Below are positions 5,449 to 5,731 of a stretch of 5,731 bases of DNA, in pieces. The position numbers and the translations under genes are program-made. Origin of the DNA: CAYMJV01 sp964390545. Its GTDB lineage: Bacteria; Desulfobacterota; BSN033; UBA1163. The notes beneath the pieces were generated by a model. That model did no database searches and had not been told where the DNA came from. It saw only the letters and a list, made by a program, of their open reading frames with translations. Position 1 is the first letter of the stretch; every line of letters starts with the position of its first letter. Location of the stretch: positions 1-5,731 of the forward strand of contig CAYMJV010000114.1 of NCBI GenBank assembly GCA_964390545.1, written 5' to 3'.

Positions 5449-5513
5449 CATAGCGCAAAGGGCATAGCGCATAGCGAGGAGAAACCCTAAGCTCTCTGCC
5501 CCATGCTCTTTGC
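5449..5513. repeat. Heptad-repeat foldback downstream of the HcyBio gene
   Basis: Block C (5449-5476), starting directly after the stop codon, reads CATAGCG, CAAAGGG, CATAGCG, CATAGCG. Block D (5486-5513) reads CCTAAGC, TCTCTGC, CCCATGC, TCTTTGC. A GC or GG step recurs every 7 bp. 5455-5476 and the reverse complement of 5492-5513 agree at 17 of 22 positions, with a 15-base loop; one further position would be a G-U pair in RNA. There is no T-tract after it, so it is not a normal intrinsic terminator, but it could alter expression between the two genes. Confidence 0.7.
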
Positions 5514-5533
5514 ATATTCGAAGGGGGTGTCCC

Positions 5534-5731
5534 ATGCAGAAAAAGAGACTTGTGCTCAGTTATCCTCCTCATATTGTTGAAACGCCAGTGATCTCCAAGT
5601 TGGTCAAGGATTACGATCTGACCGTGAACATTTTAAGAGCCCGGATTACACCCAAAGAGGAAGGAAGGCTCGTTTTAGAAATAACAGGGAAAAGGCAAGC
5701 CTTGGAGGCAGGGATCAATTACATCAAAGAG
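5534..5731 (+). CDS. NIL-domain protein, probable ferredoxin-type partner of the HcyBio protein (3' partial)
   Basis: The frame opens at ATG 5534 behind GAAGGGGG (5520-5527) and stays open for 66 codons to the window end. The visible part is essentially one NIL domain (PF09383), the small alpha/beta fold also found at the C-terminus of the MetN methionine transporter ATPase: first strand KKRLVLSYPP (3-12), then VETPVISKLVKDYDLTVNIL (15-34), a GRLVLEITG strand (44-52) and helix QALEAGINYIKE. A NIL domain at the N-terminus directly after a HcyBio gene is the usual layout of MA1822-type proteins, which carry two 4Fe-4S clusters after the NIL domain and supply electrons for homocysteine formation. 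The cluster cysteines would lie beyond the window, so the ferredoxin part is predicted, not seen. A stand-alone NIL protein is the alternative. Confidence 0.85.
   Translation, partial: MQKKRLVLSYPPHIVETPVISKLVKDYDLTVNILRARITPKEEGRLVLEITGKRQALEAGINYIKE

Overview
The window looks like chromosomal DNA from an anaerobic, sulfur-metabolising bacterium, most plausibly a Desulfobacterota (former Deltaproteobacteria) lineage. The reasons are the tilS sequence style, a DUF39-type homocysteine biosynthesis gene paired with a NIL-domain protein, strong AAGGAGG ribosome sites, and intergenic DNA full of short degenerate repeats. The assignment is inference. A run of exactly 100 N at 2898-2997 shows this is a scaffolded draft or metagenome assembly, and the true size of that gap is unknown. 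All recognisable genes are on the + strand.

Layout: (1) 1-220, the C-terminal end of an unidentified, probably secreted or surface protein, closed by a perfect intrinsic terminator at 256-282. (2) 351-2198, a small lipoprotein of unknown function followed after 9 bp by tilS (tRNA-Ile lysidine synthetase), probably one transcript. (3) 2199-2460, a non-coding stretch with a degenerate dispersed-repeat-like segment and weak promoter candidates. (4) 2461-2897, an Rrf2-family regulator with a three-cysteine Fe-S-type motif, cut by the assembly gap. (5) 3005-3937, cysK (O-acetylserine sulfhydrylase). (6) 3938-4236, a spacer filled by two foldback structures and a possible 33-codon ORF. (7) 4237-5448, a DUF39/HcyBio protein, L-aspartate semialdehyde sulfurtransferase. 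(8) 5449-5533, a short spacer holding another heptad foldback. (9) 5534 to the window end, the start of a NIL-domain protein, the usual ferredoxin-like partner of the HcyBio protein.

The right half reads as a sulfur-assimilation module. CysK puts sulfide onto O-acetylserine to make cysteine. The HcyBio/NIL pair puts reduced sulfur onto aspartate semialdehyde to make homocysteine, bypassing the O-acyl-homoserine and cystathionine routes. An Rrf2 regulator with cluster-type cysteines sits just upstream and could tie expression to Fe-S, redox or cysteine status.

The least explained structure is in the spacers around the HcyBio gene. Four 28-bp blocks, each made of four degenerate heptamers with a GC (once GG) step every 7 bp, form one imperfect 22-bp inverted repeat upstream of the gene (18/22 match) and one downstream (17/22 match). 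I found no defence system, prophage, insertion sequence, CRISPR array, tRNA or rRNA.
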